Shown here: positions 12,301 through 22,110 of the stretch, one piece after another | How the letters are laid out: every line of letters begins with the position of its first letter | How positions within the stretch are numbered: the stretch's first letter is position 1 | Assembly (NCBI GenBank): GCA_031216445.1 | Contig: CM062213.1 | Span: 4,478,001 to 4,542,000, forward strand | Length of the DNA stretch: 64,000 nucleotides | DNA from: Lateolabrax maculatus | Lineage: Eukaryota > Chordata > Actinopteri > Acropomatiformes > Lateolabracidae | Direction: 5' to 3' | Notes under the pieces: generated by a model | What the model was told of the DNA's origin: nothing | The model's input: the letters and a program-made list of their open reading frames with translations, nothing else | Databases searched by the model: none | Made by a program: the position numbers and the translations under genes

Positions 12301-12494
12301 TTTTAAATCTTCAATTTCGATTCCATATGACAGAACAAGATCGAGGGTATGGTTAAAACAATGAGTGGGTTTGTTTACACTTATAAAAGGGGTAATATTA
12401 GTTGGCAAATAGTGCAAGAATATCTTCTAGTTCATCACCTGAACAAGTTTTGTGATCATTAGTACTAAGTAACACTATTCAAATAACCCCATCC
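9375..12494 (-). mobile_element. 5'-truncated L2-like non-LTR retrotransposon (LINE), 3.1 kb
   Basis: A LINE lies antisense to SUCLG2. From 5' to 3' on the minus strand it has a remnant of the endonuclease domain starting near a broken GDFN-like motif (about 12470-12487), a complete reverse transcriptase and C-terminal region (10000-12417), a 3' UTR of about 0.6 kb, and a terminal pentamer microsatellite (gacttgacttgac) typical of L2/CR1-type tails. The 7-mer ttgaaaa occurs immediately outside both ends (9368-9374 and 12495-12501) and may be a target-site duplication. The 3' UTR (about 9390-9960) resembles a tail I recognise as very abundant in percomorph fish genomes. The copy is truncated within the endonuclease and so cannot be autonomous, but the long uninterrupted frame suggests recent insertion. 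Placement in L2 rather than a neighbouring clade is by motif memory. Confidence 0.85.
10000..12417 (-). CDS. LINE ORF2 fragment: endonuclease C-terminus plus reverse transcriptase, 805 codons
   Basis: This protein would nick target DNA and reverse-transcribe LINE RNA at the nick; only the polymerase part is complete here. Residues 24-57 carry the end of the endonuclease (HTLDLVL, then LSDHYLITFEF with the conserved Asp-His). Residues 345-380 hold the RT entry motif (NYRPISNLPFLSKILEKV), 432-446 hold LLDLSAAFDTIDH with a catalytic Asp, 493-502 hold GVPQGSVLGP, and 526-529 hold YADD, the catalytic centre (window 10831-10842). The C-terminal region has the SRLDYCNSLL and LHWLPV motifs typical of fish L2-type proteins. 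The nominal start is not a real initiator: the frame is entered at a TTG after an upstream stop, and an overlapping frame continues the endonuclease, so a frameshift lies near 12415. No stop interrupts 805 codons. Confidence 0.88.
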   Translation of the reverse strand: MHYLPTNITPFISVNKPTHCFNHTLDLVLSYGIEIEDLKVFPQNSVLSDHYLITFEFILLDYRPLGKHSFSRCLSDSAVAKFKEVIPSAFNSMPCLNVTEDSCANFSPSQIDHLVDSAAGSLRTTLDCIAPIKKKIIKQKRLAPWYNSLTRKLKETSRKLERKWRSTKLEETHLVWQDSLRTYRKALRNARGAYYSSLIEEHRNNPRFLFSTVARLTQSQSSVEPCIPRALSSNNFMSFFDDKILTIIEKIHHLVLSASLDISSSTGISGTSEAAVEPDLYLDCFSPIDLHQLTSMISSSKPTTCLLDPIPTRLLKEVLPLVSTSLLDMINLSLLTGYVPQSFKVAVIKPLLKKPTLDPGVLANYRPISNLPFLSKILEKVVVNQLCDFLNSNSLFEDFQSGFREFHSTETALVRVTNDLLIASDKGFVSVLVLLDLSAAFDTIDHCILLQRLEHLIGVKGPALSWFQSYLSDRFQFVHVNDESSVHTEVSHGVPQGSVLGPLLFTLYMLPLGNIIRKHSINFHCYADDTQLYLSIKPDETGKLAKLQACIKDIKDWMTCNFLLLNSDKTEVIVLGPKHLRDALCIDIVTLDGIALASSTAVRSLGVIFDQDMSFNTHIRQTSRTAFFHLRNIIKIRHILSQKDAEKLVHAFVTSRLDYCNSLLSGCPDKSLKTLQLIQNAAARVLTGTSKREHISPILASLHWLPVKSRIEFKVVLLTYKALIGQAPSYLKELIVPYYPTRALRSQNAGLLVVPKVSKSRMGARAFSYQAPLLWNQLPIWVREADTLSSFKSMLKTFLFDKAYS

Positions 12495-14530
12495 TTGAAA
12501 AATGTGTGCTTATACAGATTTGGATGAGATTGTCTTAGCTTCAGGTAAAGCAAGACTAATACACAGATGTGTATTATGTATATACACACATACATGTGTG
12601 TCGGTGTATGCAGGTTTTCCACAAAGACCTGGTTGCCATCTAGCAGTTTTTAGATATTACAGTCCAGTAATGAATATATATTTCGTCTTTGCCTTTGGCG
12701 CAAATATGTACGACCATGCACATGCACACAAATATACACACATATACAAATACCTGTGCCCTGCTACAGCCAAAGAGAATGTGATTATGCAGTCCACTTT
12801 GTGTGTCGCCACCCGCTTGACAGATGCATCTGTTGAGCAAATCTTGATGGATTTTCAGTCTGAATTCTAAATCAAAACCACATTTTCCCTCCCCTTCCTT
12901 GCTGTGAGAGCCCTTCATGTCTGCCATGCCTTCTGCCTCCCCTAGCAATCATTCATTGACAAAGCCGTGATGGAAGAAAACATTGCTTTGGATTCTTATC
13001 TTCACTGCACGTTGAGCCTGTGTGATGAATGGGAGCTACATATACTCGTGTATATGAACACCTCAAATCAGATGAGTTTGGCATATGTTGTCCCCCTTCC
13101 ATGTTGTCATCTTCCTGATTTTCCTTTGACGAATTGTGTTACGATTACATTTTCCGTTGCCTCCCTGTCTTGTTTTCAGTTTTTAAAGTTACCTTAATTT
13201 CACTAACTCCTTATTCACCTCAGTCTACCTCTGCTGCTCTTTTTTACTTCTTTGTGCATAGCACAGCCTCACTGCCAGAATGACAATTAAAAGAGGTAGG
13301 AAGCATTTTAATTTATTTCACTTGGCTATGAATATTCAGTGTAAACAGAGCAGTTTTTATGCATGGCTGTCAAATCTCATGTGTGCTTATTAGAGGGATA
13401 GTTAATTTGATATGTTGGCTTACTGAATAATAGCAAGCTACCTTGACATTAACTCATTGATGAGGCAGGTGTGTGTGTCTATCCAGGCGTGCAGATTTGG
13501 TTATGTTTGTGCTTTTTTTTGATGGTGTTTGAAGGAGAGGGAAAGAAAGAGATATACAGGATGACAAATACCTCAGTTTCAATCTGCCACACATGGGTGT
13601 CTTAAATCAGCATGCTCGAAAGCACTCAAATGGCTGGGGTAAACATCAGTTCCTGCATTGAAAACATAAACATAGTGTTTGCCATGCTATATATAGTGGT
13701 TTAATATTTCCAGAAAGGAGAGAGGCTCTTTTTTTTCGTGGCTACTGAGGATCTTCAAGAGCCCTTAAAGTCAAGCCAATGAGGCTCACACTTTGTCTCA
13801 GATGATGTGTAAATAAAAGTAGCTCAAGGCCAAGGACACTGTTGTGTGTTTCTTTAAAGTGATTGTTTTCAGTCTGCTCATTTAGTTGTCTACTCTCTGT
13901 GGCAGCTCAGACCTCCTCTGTGCCTCTGGCCTGTGATCTGCGAACTGAGACAGATCTTATTTTAAAACAGGAGCTAGCATCTTTCAACACAATACTGGTG
14001 TAACATGTATCGTGCCATATTTGCTGTTAGTGGTAGTGCCAGTTTTCTCAGGGAGACTTAAGCATTGTGGTTTAGTTTCAGATACACTGCATAAATTAAA
14101 TTTAGAGCAAATGCCCGTTAAGATGATTTAGTGATTATACTATCTTGAATATTATGTTGGCCAAGCAGCCAGCTTCTGACATCGAAGGATCTAGCAGCCT
14201 CATCTACGTTGAATTCTGATTCAAATGTGTGTATGATAATATCAGAACACATTTTATTAAAAGATGACATTACATCCTTGCATAAAATTAAATTATCAAT
14301 ATGTGCTGCATCACCGTATTTGCTGAGAGGAAAGCATGAAGGAATTGCAATGGCGGAGGAGTGGAGGCATGCACCAGCAAACCTAGGGATGGGTGAGATA
14401 ATTTGATCTCTCCTTTCATGGATTCCAGTGATATGGGTTTCCAATTGTGCACTGTGGTGCAGAGGAGACTCCCTGTACAGCAGCCTCTGCTGGATGGACT
14501 CCCAGACACATCCACTGCGTTTCCCCATCA

Positions 14531-14662
14531 CTAACAGCGTGAACAGACATGGGATATACCAGACACAGAGCCAATGGCATTTTGGAAGGACCCAGTGGCA
14601 TAGAGGGCCAGGGCAGCTGTAACTGTGACAGCAACAGGGAGGGCAGACCATAAAATCCTGCA
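14531..14662 (-). pseudogene. PIF/Harbinger (HARBI1-like) transposase fossil
   Basis: One minus-strand frame reads LYATGSFQNAIGSVSGIS followed by a Ser-Arg-Cys and a stop at 14531-14533. In another frame the sequence continues as VHAVSDG. The pattern ATGSFQ, then GIS, then S-R, then an A-V-x-D/S-G stretch is that of the helix-turn-helix region in Harbinger-type transposases of fish. The frame switch and the stop show decay. I could not follow the DDE catalytic part further downstream (lower coordinates). An overlapping 207-codon open frame (14118-14741) runs through the same DNA in a different frame and has no recognisable domain, so I do not call it a gene. No terminal repeats were found around the fossil. 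Confidence 0.55.
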
Positions 14663-17254
14663 TATTTGTGCTTTGGTGCGGAGAGGAAGGTATACGTTTT
14701 TCTAATACTTTCCTCACTACAGGTAGAGGAACAATATTCATGGCTGGTACTGTAGCTGCACTTCAGTGTATTGCAGTTGTAATTCTCTTTTAATCACAAA
14801 TTTGTGGAGATAATCCACTGACTAGAAATGCAGTTGTGAAATTATATGTGAGATAAGAGTAGAAAATGGAACGTAAATTGTGTGCATGATTAATGTATGT
14901 TATGGTGAATGTCTGATGTGTAAAAAAGGTTATTTTTGACTCTTTGTTCACATCAAATAGTGAATCAAAGGAGTATATCCCTAATGTAAATCTGGACTTT
15001 TGCTTCAATTTATAAAAAAAATTAATTGTCAGTAGTAGTGATTCATTGGAAGGGTTTATCAGTAAGGGTGTGAAATAAAAATGCTAAAGTCACAGATATA
15101 AAATACGGCATAACACACATGCTCACACTTGGTGTGCTTCCACATTATTTTTGCTGGTGTTATCAATGGTTCCACTTTCTCTGGCAGGGTGCAGAGAAGC
15201 ATTTACACCTCCGACTGGGCCTGGCACTGGTGTATGAGATCATCAAGAGAGAACCATATGTTTCTTCACGAACCCCACACACTGCCTAGCCTGTACCATC
15301 TGTCATAGAAACACTCCTCCCCAACATGGGCATCACCACAAGCCGCTCTGAGGACTTCCTTATCCAAGCGTGACGTTTGCATCTTATCCGAGTCCTCCCT
15401 CATACTCGCCTCTCCCCCATTCTGACTGGCCTATGCGCCAGTGGAGATGCTGTGCTACGCTCAGTTTATTTAGTCACTTCTGCTTTTGTTTTAATTGAAA
15501 ATATTTTCATTTGAAACTGTTACTATCATTTCAACATGGGAAAAAAAATGTAATATTTGATCTGAATGATCCATCCAGATTGCAAATTCACACTGCATAA
15601 GCATACTGTAGCAGGTCGTGCTTTGTACTCCAGCGGGGGGGCATTTCTTAAAATCACTCTGAGCTGTTGGATGCTCTGTTATCCCCTCAGTAAACTACTG
15701 TAGGCAATTACCATTCTCTTTGTTAACACAACATGGAGGAAACTAACAAGGCCATGCTGCATAGATAACCCATCTGAGAAGTTGCATTTGACGCATTTTA
15801 GATTCAGTGGAAATCGTGAATAAAAAAGCAAATGCCTAACAGTAACATTACGACAACAGCATATCTGAAGTCACCTGTTAACTTGTCACTCAAGTGAGGT
15901 AGCGGAGATCACAGCAAATGAACAGAACAACATCAATTCCACAACATAGTTTAGGATTAGACTACGTAGGCTGCGTTCAAATTAATTTGAATAATTTACA
16001 TGTTTCGACATCTCATTAATTTGAATGTGATTGAAAAGTGACAGCCCCATTGAGCTGTAGGATTTATGTGCCAGCCAAACTTGTATTTAGACAATTTCAT
16101 GTATTCCTTTAACTTTAATGTGTTCATACTCATTGACATCCAGAAAGCTGGTCCTGTAGATATAAACAACGACAAAATGTACACTAACTGAAGCTAAAAC
16201 TATATAAAATGCATCTTTACATGTGGTTGTTCATTTCTTTGGTATGAGATGTGCAGTTTAAACAGACCTCACAATCTTATTGAAGCCCTATCGTGGGTGG
16301 TGAGTAGTGATATGCTACTGTCATACATTAGCATCACTCATGCTTTAGTTCCTCTTTTATGTGATAGTGCCCCAACACTTGCTCAGTGATAAAGCCATTA
16401 TCTGGGTAATACTGGCCCTAAATTGAATGTTTTATTAAGGCTATTCCATGCTTCATTGGGCAGTGAATTTGTAAGAAGCAATGCAGTGATATATATTTTT
16501 TCCATCTATGTGCCTTTTCTTTGTATTCACTCCAGTTCGGTTCCAATTTTTGCCTACCTGGATTTGGATAACAGTGTCGTATAAGGCCTTAGTACTTTGT
16601 CATCAAATTGGATTATGCTTGGCTCTGTGTCTGTGATACCAATCCTGTCTCACCAATGATTAAGAAATTATTTGGACGAACCTAACATTTTAATAGAAAA
16701 AAAGGAAAATCAAAGCTGTACTACACACACCTTATGGACACATGGGACCCACTTCTTTTTCAACTAGGGACAGACGTATATCTTGTTGTCAAACAGGGTT
16801 AAAACATGGAAGACGGTCAGACCCTCTCCTCACTGCGCATCCCCTCCCTTCTCATTCACAGTCCCCACTAGAGCCGCCTCGTGCACTTCAACACTTCAAG
16901 CGCCTTTTAAGACCACTTTCATCTTCCCCCTTCAGAAAATGAGGCAGAGTCTCTGGTGAAAAGCGCTGACAGTAGCAGTTAGTGCTGAGTAGAGTTGGCT
17001 CAACCACGGCCCTTTCACTTTTGTCTTTGTCTGAAGTAGTGAGGGATTAGACGACCCTCTTAGAGCTTTGTACATTTTTTGTGCGTATGTACACCAGCTG
17101 GAGCCCATGTTGTGTCTTCTTCTCATTGGTCTACTGGACCAAGGCCACTGAGGCAGCTGCTCATCTGTTGAAGGAACTGATCTTACAATGGGTTCTTGAA
17201 GTTCAAAAGAATATGCAGCCTCAGTCTTACAGGGTATTGCACGGTTATTGTTGC

Positions 17255-17550
17255 TAGGGTTCGCCCAGTGAAAGCATGTTTATTTTTTGAAATATATCCG
17301 GTTTGCACCTGTCTTAGTAAATCAGGGGGTGAGCCTTTATTTGTATCACAACACTGAGGATTAAAACCTATCTACAAAGTGAATTTACCTGTTGTGTCAC
17401 AGGAATCGGGCTACTACGTCAGGTGAGTAGGTGAGGATGGGCTGTGAATGGGCTCAAATGTGCAAAAAGTAGAAATAGTCATTTCTACCCAAACGATGTT
17501 TCACTGTGGACTTTGCAGTATGCAAATTCGGTAGACATCACCCAACCCTA
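17255..17550. mobile_element. hAT-type MITE, 296 bp, with perfect 8-bp target duplication
   Basis: The element is bounded by tagggttcgcccagtg on the left and by the reverse complement of tagggttgggtgatg on the right. The octamer attgttgc lies directly outside both ends (17247-17254 and 17551-17558), a perfect 8-bp direct repeat as made by hAT transposases. The interior encodes nothing. The shared terminal motif is short (about 7 perfect bases plus a diverged extension), but together with the intact duplication it makes a non-autonomous DNA transposon the best explanation. Confidence 0.82.
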
Positions 17551-19799
17551 ATTGTTGCCATATTTGTGCTCTTAGTGTCCAGACATTCCATTTCCATCAG
17601 CGAGTGGTTACCAGTGCCACCTCCGCTGTTTTCTTAATGTAAACACGATAGTAGCCTGGCTGCGATGGCAACAGCGACGAGGGAGAGAGCGCCTGTTTAA
17701 TGATGTCTGTTTTGAATGCTACCATGGATTCAGGAGTTTTCAGTGACTCTGGAAAATATGACAGTGGTGTTGGCTGCTCCTGTGTTTACAGACCCACATC
17801 AACAACTTAAACTGATGCCACACACCTTTTAAATGTGTTATTAAATTTGACCTGTTAACAGTCTTCGGAGTTCTTTTGCATATATATCGCATTGTGCTCT
17901 AAAGAAATCAGTTTTAGTGCAATGAATACTTTCTAAAACTCTTGGCAATATGTGTGTGACAACATTGTGCCTCACAACACACAAGCATACATATGAAAGA
18001 GGCTCATGTTTGGATTTCTTACGGTGAGATGACTTCTTTTTACACTACGGACATTTGGCCATTTTATGTTTGACTTCTTTGTACTCTGTACATACAGTAC
18101 TCAGTGTTCAGTCTTTGTGTACTGTACACTGCAATTATAGAATAATACAATTAACGTTGCTGTTTGTTGTTCATTTGTGTGAAGTGTTTGGGTATTATAC
18201 TGCTGGCCTATACTATTTTATGACACTGATCTGGTCTGTGCACACTAAGAAAATCATTTGACAAACTTACAACCATTAACCATGCGGCTGCTGTTTACGT
18301 GGCCAGAGTTTAAAACAATTATTATGTTAATAACTTTGTTGAGGTCCATTTGCGTAGCTATTAACTGGTAATGTGAAGTCAAAACAACATTCTCTGTCTT
18401 CTGCATTTTACCCACACATTCTGACCTTTCTCTCTCTTTTTAGCTCTCTCATCTCTTATCTCCTCTCAACTCTCTCTGATTGTTCACTCTCTCTCTTCTC
18501 TTTCATCCCCCTTTACTTCAGTCTGTTGTTGCTTTCTTGTACTTATCCACTGTGTCGCTTCTTCTGTCTTTGTCTGCAGTGCTTAACACCCCTCAATTTA
18601 TGCCCCACCCTCCCTTAAAATAAATGTAGTACTACTGCAGTACCTCAGTGTCCTTGTTTGCCACTTTGATCACACTGTAGGGGAAATAAATGAGTGCAGG
18701 GAGTTAGCTGGAGTGAGCTGCAGGTATCTCTACCTCACCACCCCACTCCCTGCAGGTCTCCCGCTGACGGACGGAGATGCTCTCGTCCCTTCAGAGGGCT
18801 GGCCTGTCACACAGGAAGACAGATGTTACTCTGCAGTTTTCCTGGATAAACTACCTGTCAAGATAACACACTACCGATGAGGAGAGAAGATGGGGAGGGG
18901 CTGGTTTGAAACAGAAGCTTATTAACACGGGCACAGCGGCCCACTGACAGACACTGTACCACTTTCATTCAGAAACACATCGTAGTCTGTGTAACTGCAA
19001 ACACTTGGATACACAGAAACTATGAGAATCTGCAAAAACGCACTGAAGCACATGGACAATACAAGAGCTCAGACACACATTACCCTGGCCTCTCCAAGGA
19101 CCTGTTGTTATCCCATACATTAACTGCCTCTTAGGTCTCTCCTTTGGTAGGAAAAAGCCATGCATCTGAAATTGTCTTAACAGCTGTAAATAGGCTTTGC
19201 AGGGTAAAGCGGGCTGTCTCTCAAAGAGCTGATTTCTGTAAGCAGCTTAGTGTTTCCACCTCCTCATTACGCACTCTAACCTATTCATGTTGTGGGTGAG
19301 ACGTGGAATTATTTCTAACATATCCCCTCTATCGTATTAGGATGATACTAATGTGCCAGTAGAAGTGAACATGTAGTCTAATATTTGTTCTTAGGGTACT
19401 TTGCGTAAATACTGGCTACCTATTAGTGTTGGTATTAGTCAGAGTTAAGTCCGGTTCAGAAATAGGAATTGTACCAGTAGAGTAAAATGTACAAACATCC
19501 TTGTGCTTTTCTGTAGGACTCTCCAACCATTAGGCCCGCTTCATTACTCACAGTAAAGTGGCATTGCAAGTAGTCCTCTTGCCCACCAGTGCAGCAGAGG
19601 ATGTTGGTTGCTTTTAGAATAGTTTTATCTGCTTTTGTTCATGCTGAACTGATGAAAAATGTTGAGTCAATAATGAGAAGCAACTCATGTTTGTGTAGAA
19701 TCTTGGTCACTTAAAATATAGAGATTTTTTGGAACTCTCTGTTGTCTGCAACCCAGAAGTAGTATTTTTGTAGTTAACTGTCTCATGATGTGGCTTGAT

Positions 19800-21762
19800 A
19801 CAAGGGTTCCTTCAGTGTCAAATCAGTAGAGGTTGTTGCAGCACAGTCTCAGATTCTCAGATTTTGTTCAAACCATGTCTATATCATGAGTGGGCCCCAA
19901 AACCAATGCCTGTAAAATATTTCTGTTCAAATCTTTTTTTTAATATTTTTTCAGACCTTAATATTATTTCATTTTCATAGCCCCAAATCACCTTATCTGG
20001 GAAGCCATGTTTGGATTAATATCTTTAAAAGTATTGTTCCTAGCTTCACCAAACATTGCAGGACAGAAGACAAACATGTTTTCTGTATGCCAAAACCATA
20101 AAAAGTCTGTACTGCAAGTCATTTTATTTTAATAAGGCCCTAGATTTGGAAAAAAGTGCAACATTCCTAAGCATGAGTGATATTGAGGGTACTACAAACC
20201 CACCGTTTTGCATGAATATGATATAAATTATTATTTTTCTCTGCAAATATAATATTTTATTAATTTTGTGCCAATATTTGAAGTCTCTACCACCAATAGA
20301 CATGAAGATATAGCCTCAGTATCTCCCATGATTGTTGAATTCCTGTGTCATAGGAATTGTAAGTAATAAAGGATAAACATGTTTTCAGTATGTTTATTGG
20401 AATAGAGGACAATTGAGGTGGGAATTGTGTCTCCGGTAAGGTCCTAGATATTGAAAATAAGTGAAATATTTTGATAAAACCTCTGGTATAGGGAGGAAGT
20501 GGTATCCTAAACGGCCCTCTCAAGGTCCAGTGGGAGTATCTTAATGTGTTTCAATATAAAAGGTTGGATGTGTTTATGCCACAGGTTTATACATGTAATG
20601 AAGATATTGCAGTGGCCTCTGAGCACTTTCTAGCCACCAGTCAGTGAATAATGAAATCTAGGGATTCCACTTATTAAGAAAACACCAAGCATGTGCCCAA
20701 TTCAGTCTGTTATTCAAGTTATAGGGTTAGAAGATAATAGTTTTCACTTAATTTCTAGTACATAATTTGCTACATTGGACATAATTTTCAATAAAATTAT
20801 ATGAAATGTATTATTGAGCATCTTATTCTTTTTTAAATATGGGATATAAAATGTAACCACTCCATTGAATAAAGCATCTCTCAGAGTTAATGCCTTATTC
20901 TCTAATGACCCTGATAGTAAAAAATATGGCTTGTATTAATGACTATAGTAAAATGAGCCTAAAGAAAACATTTATTACTTTACTCCAATCAATATTTAGG
21001 AGGCTGGGACACACATAAGTAGAGATAATAAGGGAAGACCATGCCTCTTCATTAGGAATGTTTTTTTCCTATAGGTAAAACAATGCCCTAAAATATTTAT
21101 ATTTATCTATGAAGGAAACTTAGAGGGACATTTGTACTTTATACACTAAATTACCATACATTAAGCTATTTTCTCATACATTTCCATGTTCCTACTAGCT
21201 ACACCACATACCATTTTGGTCTTATGAAAATGACTGAAAAATGCTACAACACCTTGTTTTATTCTTTATATCTTCATGTCCATTAGAGGTAGAGACTTCA
21301 AATATCGGCACAAAATTAATGAAAGGTTGTATTGGCAGGAAAAAGGATTGATACCATATAGAAAAATGGGTTTAATGTACCCTCAATATCAATCTTATTA
21401 AGGAATTTTGCGCTTCTTTTACAAATCTTGGGCCTTGGGCATACAGTACAAACCTTAATTCAGTCATGTTGATAACATGTTTGTCTTCCATCCTACACAT
21501 TTTGGTGAGGCTAGGAATAATAGTTTTCAAGATATTAATGACCAAACATGGCTTCCCATATTAGGCGTTTCAAAGGGGTGTAAAAATTTAAATATATCAA
21601 GGGCCCACAAAAAACAAAAAAAACATCGGAATTGAACAAAAATATTTTCAGGCCTGAGTTTTGGGACCGAAACATTATATAGACAAACTTTGAATAAAAT
21701 CTGAGATGGTGCTGCAACCACTTTGCTGGATTCTGTCTGATTTGACATGGAATGACCCACAA
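19800..21762. mobile_element. Foldback element with long (about 0.5 kb) inverted arms
   Basis: The left arm (about 19804-20315) and right arm (about 21266-21758) are inverted copies. Matching landmarks include gtcaaatca near both outer ends, the tcagattttgttcaaa / tcagattttattcaaa pair, gggaagccatgtttgg (about 20000 on + and about 21545-21560 on minus), ttcctagc, gatattgagggta, and tatttgaagtctctacc at the inner ends. Identity by eye is roughly 70-80% with indels. The central loop of about 950 bp is AT-rich and has no coding frame. Part of the left arm also resembles the sequence just inside it (20290-20500), suggesting an internal tandem duplication. Outer ends read gggttcc and, inverted, gggtcat, with acaa flanking both sides (19800-19803 and 21759-21762), a possible 4-bp target duplication. 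I do not recognise the superfamily. Confidence 0.75.
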
Positions 21763-22110
21763 CTAAATGTCTTTGCAGAGGCTTCGTTCTCAAACAAATG
21801 ATTCTCCCTACAGATATCCCCGTGGTCATTTAGCACCCATCGTTCCACAACACCATTATCATTACTGTCACCCCTCTGGTTGTATGGCAATGAAAAACTC
21901 TCAGCCAGGGGTTTGGACTGCACCTCTCTGTCACTGAGAGGAGACCAGGGCCATCTCAGGATGTCATTAGAAGTGCTGTCTATGTCTGAAAGCCAGGTGG
22001 ACTTGTCCTCTAATGAGGACTCGGCCGTCATGCAAGCGGTGACTGGAGGAGGTGTCACACAGAGGTGCCACTGTCGGTCTGGGACGCTGATATTCTCCTC
22101 CACTGAGTAG
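21763..22110 (-). pseudogene. Unassigned protein-like segment (possible exon or captured gene fragment)
   Basis: The minus strand has an open frame with coding-like composition: residues include WHLCVTPPPVTACMTAESS, then KSTWLSDIDSTSNDILRWPW, then NGVVERWVLNDHGDICREN. Codons favour G/C at third positions (for example gtg gag gag, atc agc gtc), unlike the surrounding AT-rich intron. A possible splice acceptor (catctcag) sits at 22111-22118 on the minus strand. There is no convincing start codon; the frame is open upstream to about 22220 and downstream runs straight into the right arm of the foldback element before stopping. I do not recognise the protein. It could be a nested or antisense exon, a fragment of a duplicated gene, or part of a larger transposon. 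A chance frame is possible but less likely at this length and composition. Confidence 0.35.
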
